Under the pieces are notes generated by a model that was not told the origin of the DNA, did not search any database, and saw nothing but the letters and a program-made list of their open reading frames with translations. This document shows positions 63,420-64,000 of a DNA stretch of 64,000 nt, piece after piece. A program made the translations under genes and the position numbers. Position 1 is the first letter of the stretch. Every line of letters begins with the position of its first letter. The stretch is from Valencia hispanica (lineage: Eukaryota > Chordata > Actinopteri > Cyprinodontiformes > Valenciidae), in assembly GCA_963556495.2 (NCBI GenBank), contig OY747710.1, forward strand, positions 34,951,000 through 35,014,999. Direction: 5' to 3'.

Positions 63420-63564
63420 GTCAGTCTGAAGACCGTGTATTGTCATAAACTACGTTAACGGTCCCAAGTTAGTTTAAAATATTAAGTTTTTTTCAAATAT
63501 GAAGTTATTAAATTACAGCTTTACGGTTGTGTGTGTTAATTATTATGTTTTTGTTGTTGAGCAG

Positions 63565-63623
63565 AGCCTATCGGAGTACGTCGCGTCATTTCTGGCCCTA
63601 AAACAGAAAATAGCTGTTGCAGA
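63565..63623 (+). CDS. ice1: ice1 exon 2, gene continues beyond window
   Basis: After a ttgagcag acceptor, 59 nt encode SLSEYVASFLALKQKIAVA plus two bases, ending at a consensus gtgagt donor. The remembered human counterpart is NLNEYVEALITLKQKI. This starts the N-terminal coiled-coil region of ICE1. No third exon is recognisable in 63624-64000, so it lies to the right of the window. Confidence 0.9.
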
Positions 63624-64000
63624 GTGAGTATGAGCGTTATGATGAGTTGTCATGGTGATATGTCCTAACACAACCAAACTCTGATAAATCTGCTGCTATA
63701 AGAGCTGAGTTTAAACTTTCTAACAGTGTTTGAAGGGAAGATGTAAGTGCGGTGGGCATGTTTCTAAACTGACTAAAATAGTTTATCTTTTGTTATTATT
63801 ACTACTTGTGTTTAATTGCTTTACTCATTGAACTCGCGAACTAAACCAAAAGATGAAAACAGCATTGTATTTTGTCTTTTCAATCAGGCAATTTCAATGC
63901 ATATACTTTTATTTCGGGTGTTTTGCTTTTTAAAATCTGTTCATCTTTATTTCTGTGGCACTTTTCATACAAACATCTGGCACAAAGTGAATATAGTGTT

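Overview
The window is vertebrate chromosomal DNA, almost certainly from a teleost fish. The evidence is GT-AG introns of 80 bp to 14 kb, an AT-rich background, and many Tc1-like, hAT-like, PIF/Harbinger-like, pogo-like, P-element-like, LINE and tRNA-SINE remnants of teleost type. There are no operons, prokaryotic signals or CRISPR arrays.

Positions 4418-56029 (+) hold 21 coding exons of one secreted metalloprotease gene, adamts16. The exons join in frame into 1,129 codons plus a stop. They encode the end of the propeptide with its cysteine-switch and furin site, a reprolysin-type catalytic domain (HESGHNFGMVHD), a disintegrin-like domain, a first thrombospondin repeat, a cysteine-rich domain, a spacer, five more thrombospondin repeats and a C-terminal PLAC domain. 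Recalled human ADAMTS16 has 23 exons, so the signal-peptide exon and one propeptide exon probably lie before base 1. The ending CSNSNL and the ILPDEYK and NHGHENITTY segments favour ADAMTS16 over its paralogue ADAMTS18. The 3' UTR runs to an AATAAA at 57422.

From 63330 the first two coding exons of ice1 (little elongation complex subunit 1) begin on the + strand and run off the window. A complete tRNA-Glu(CTC) gene lies at 62673-62744 on the - strand, divergent from ice1. Between adamts16 and ice1 a candidate unrecognised minus-strand gene is proposed (terminal exon 58543-58752), convergent with adamts16.

The adamts16 introns are heavily colonised. The clearest case is a non-autonomous hAT-like element (12401-14265, near-perfect 8-bp target duplication) interrupted by a Tc1-like element with 285-bp inverted repeats. 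Others are a LINE split by a Tc1-like element (20500-22577), a degenerate Tc1-like pseudogene (49375-50627), a P-element-like remnant with a THAP-like start (52881-53830), a PIF/Harbinger-like MITE carrying a 15-bp minisatellite (28330-28968), and scattered fragments of two more Tc1 families. I found no new multi-gene system. The items most worth checking are the candidate minus-strand gene, the histidine-rich propeptide of adamts16 and the nested transposons.
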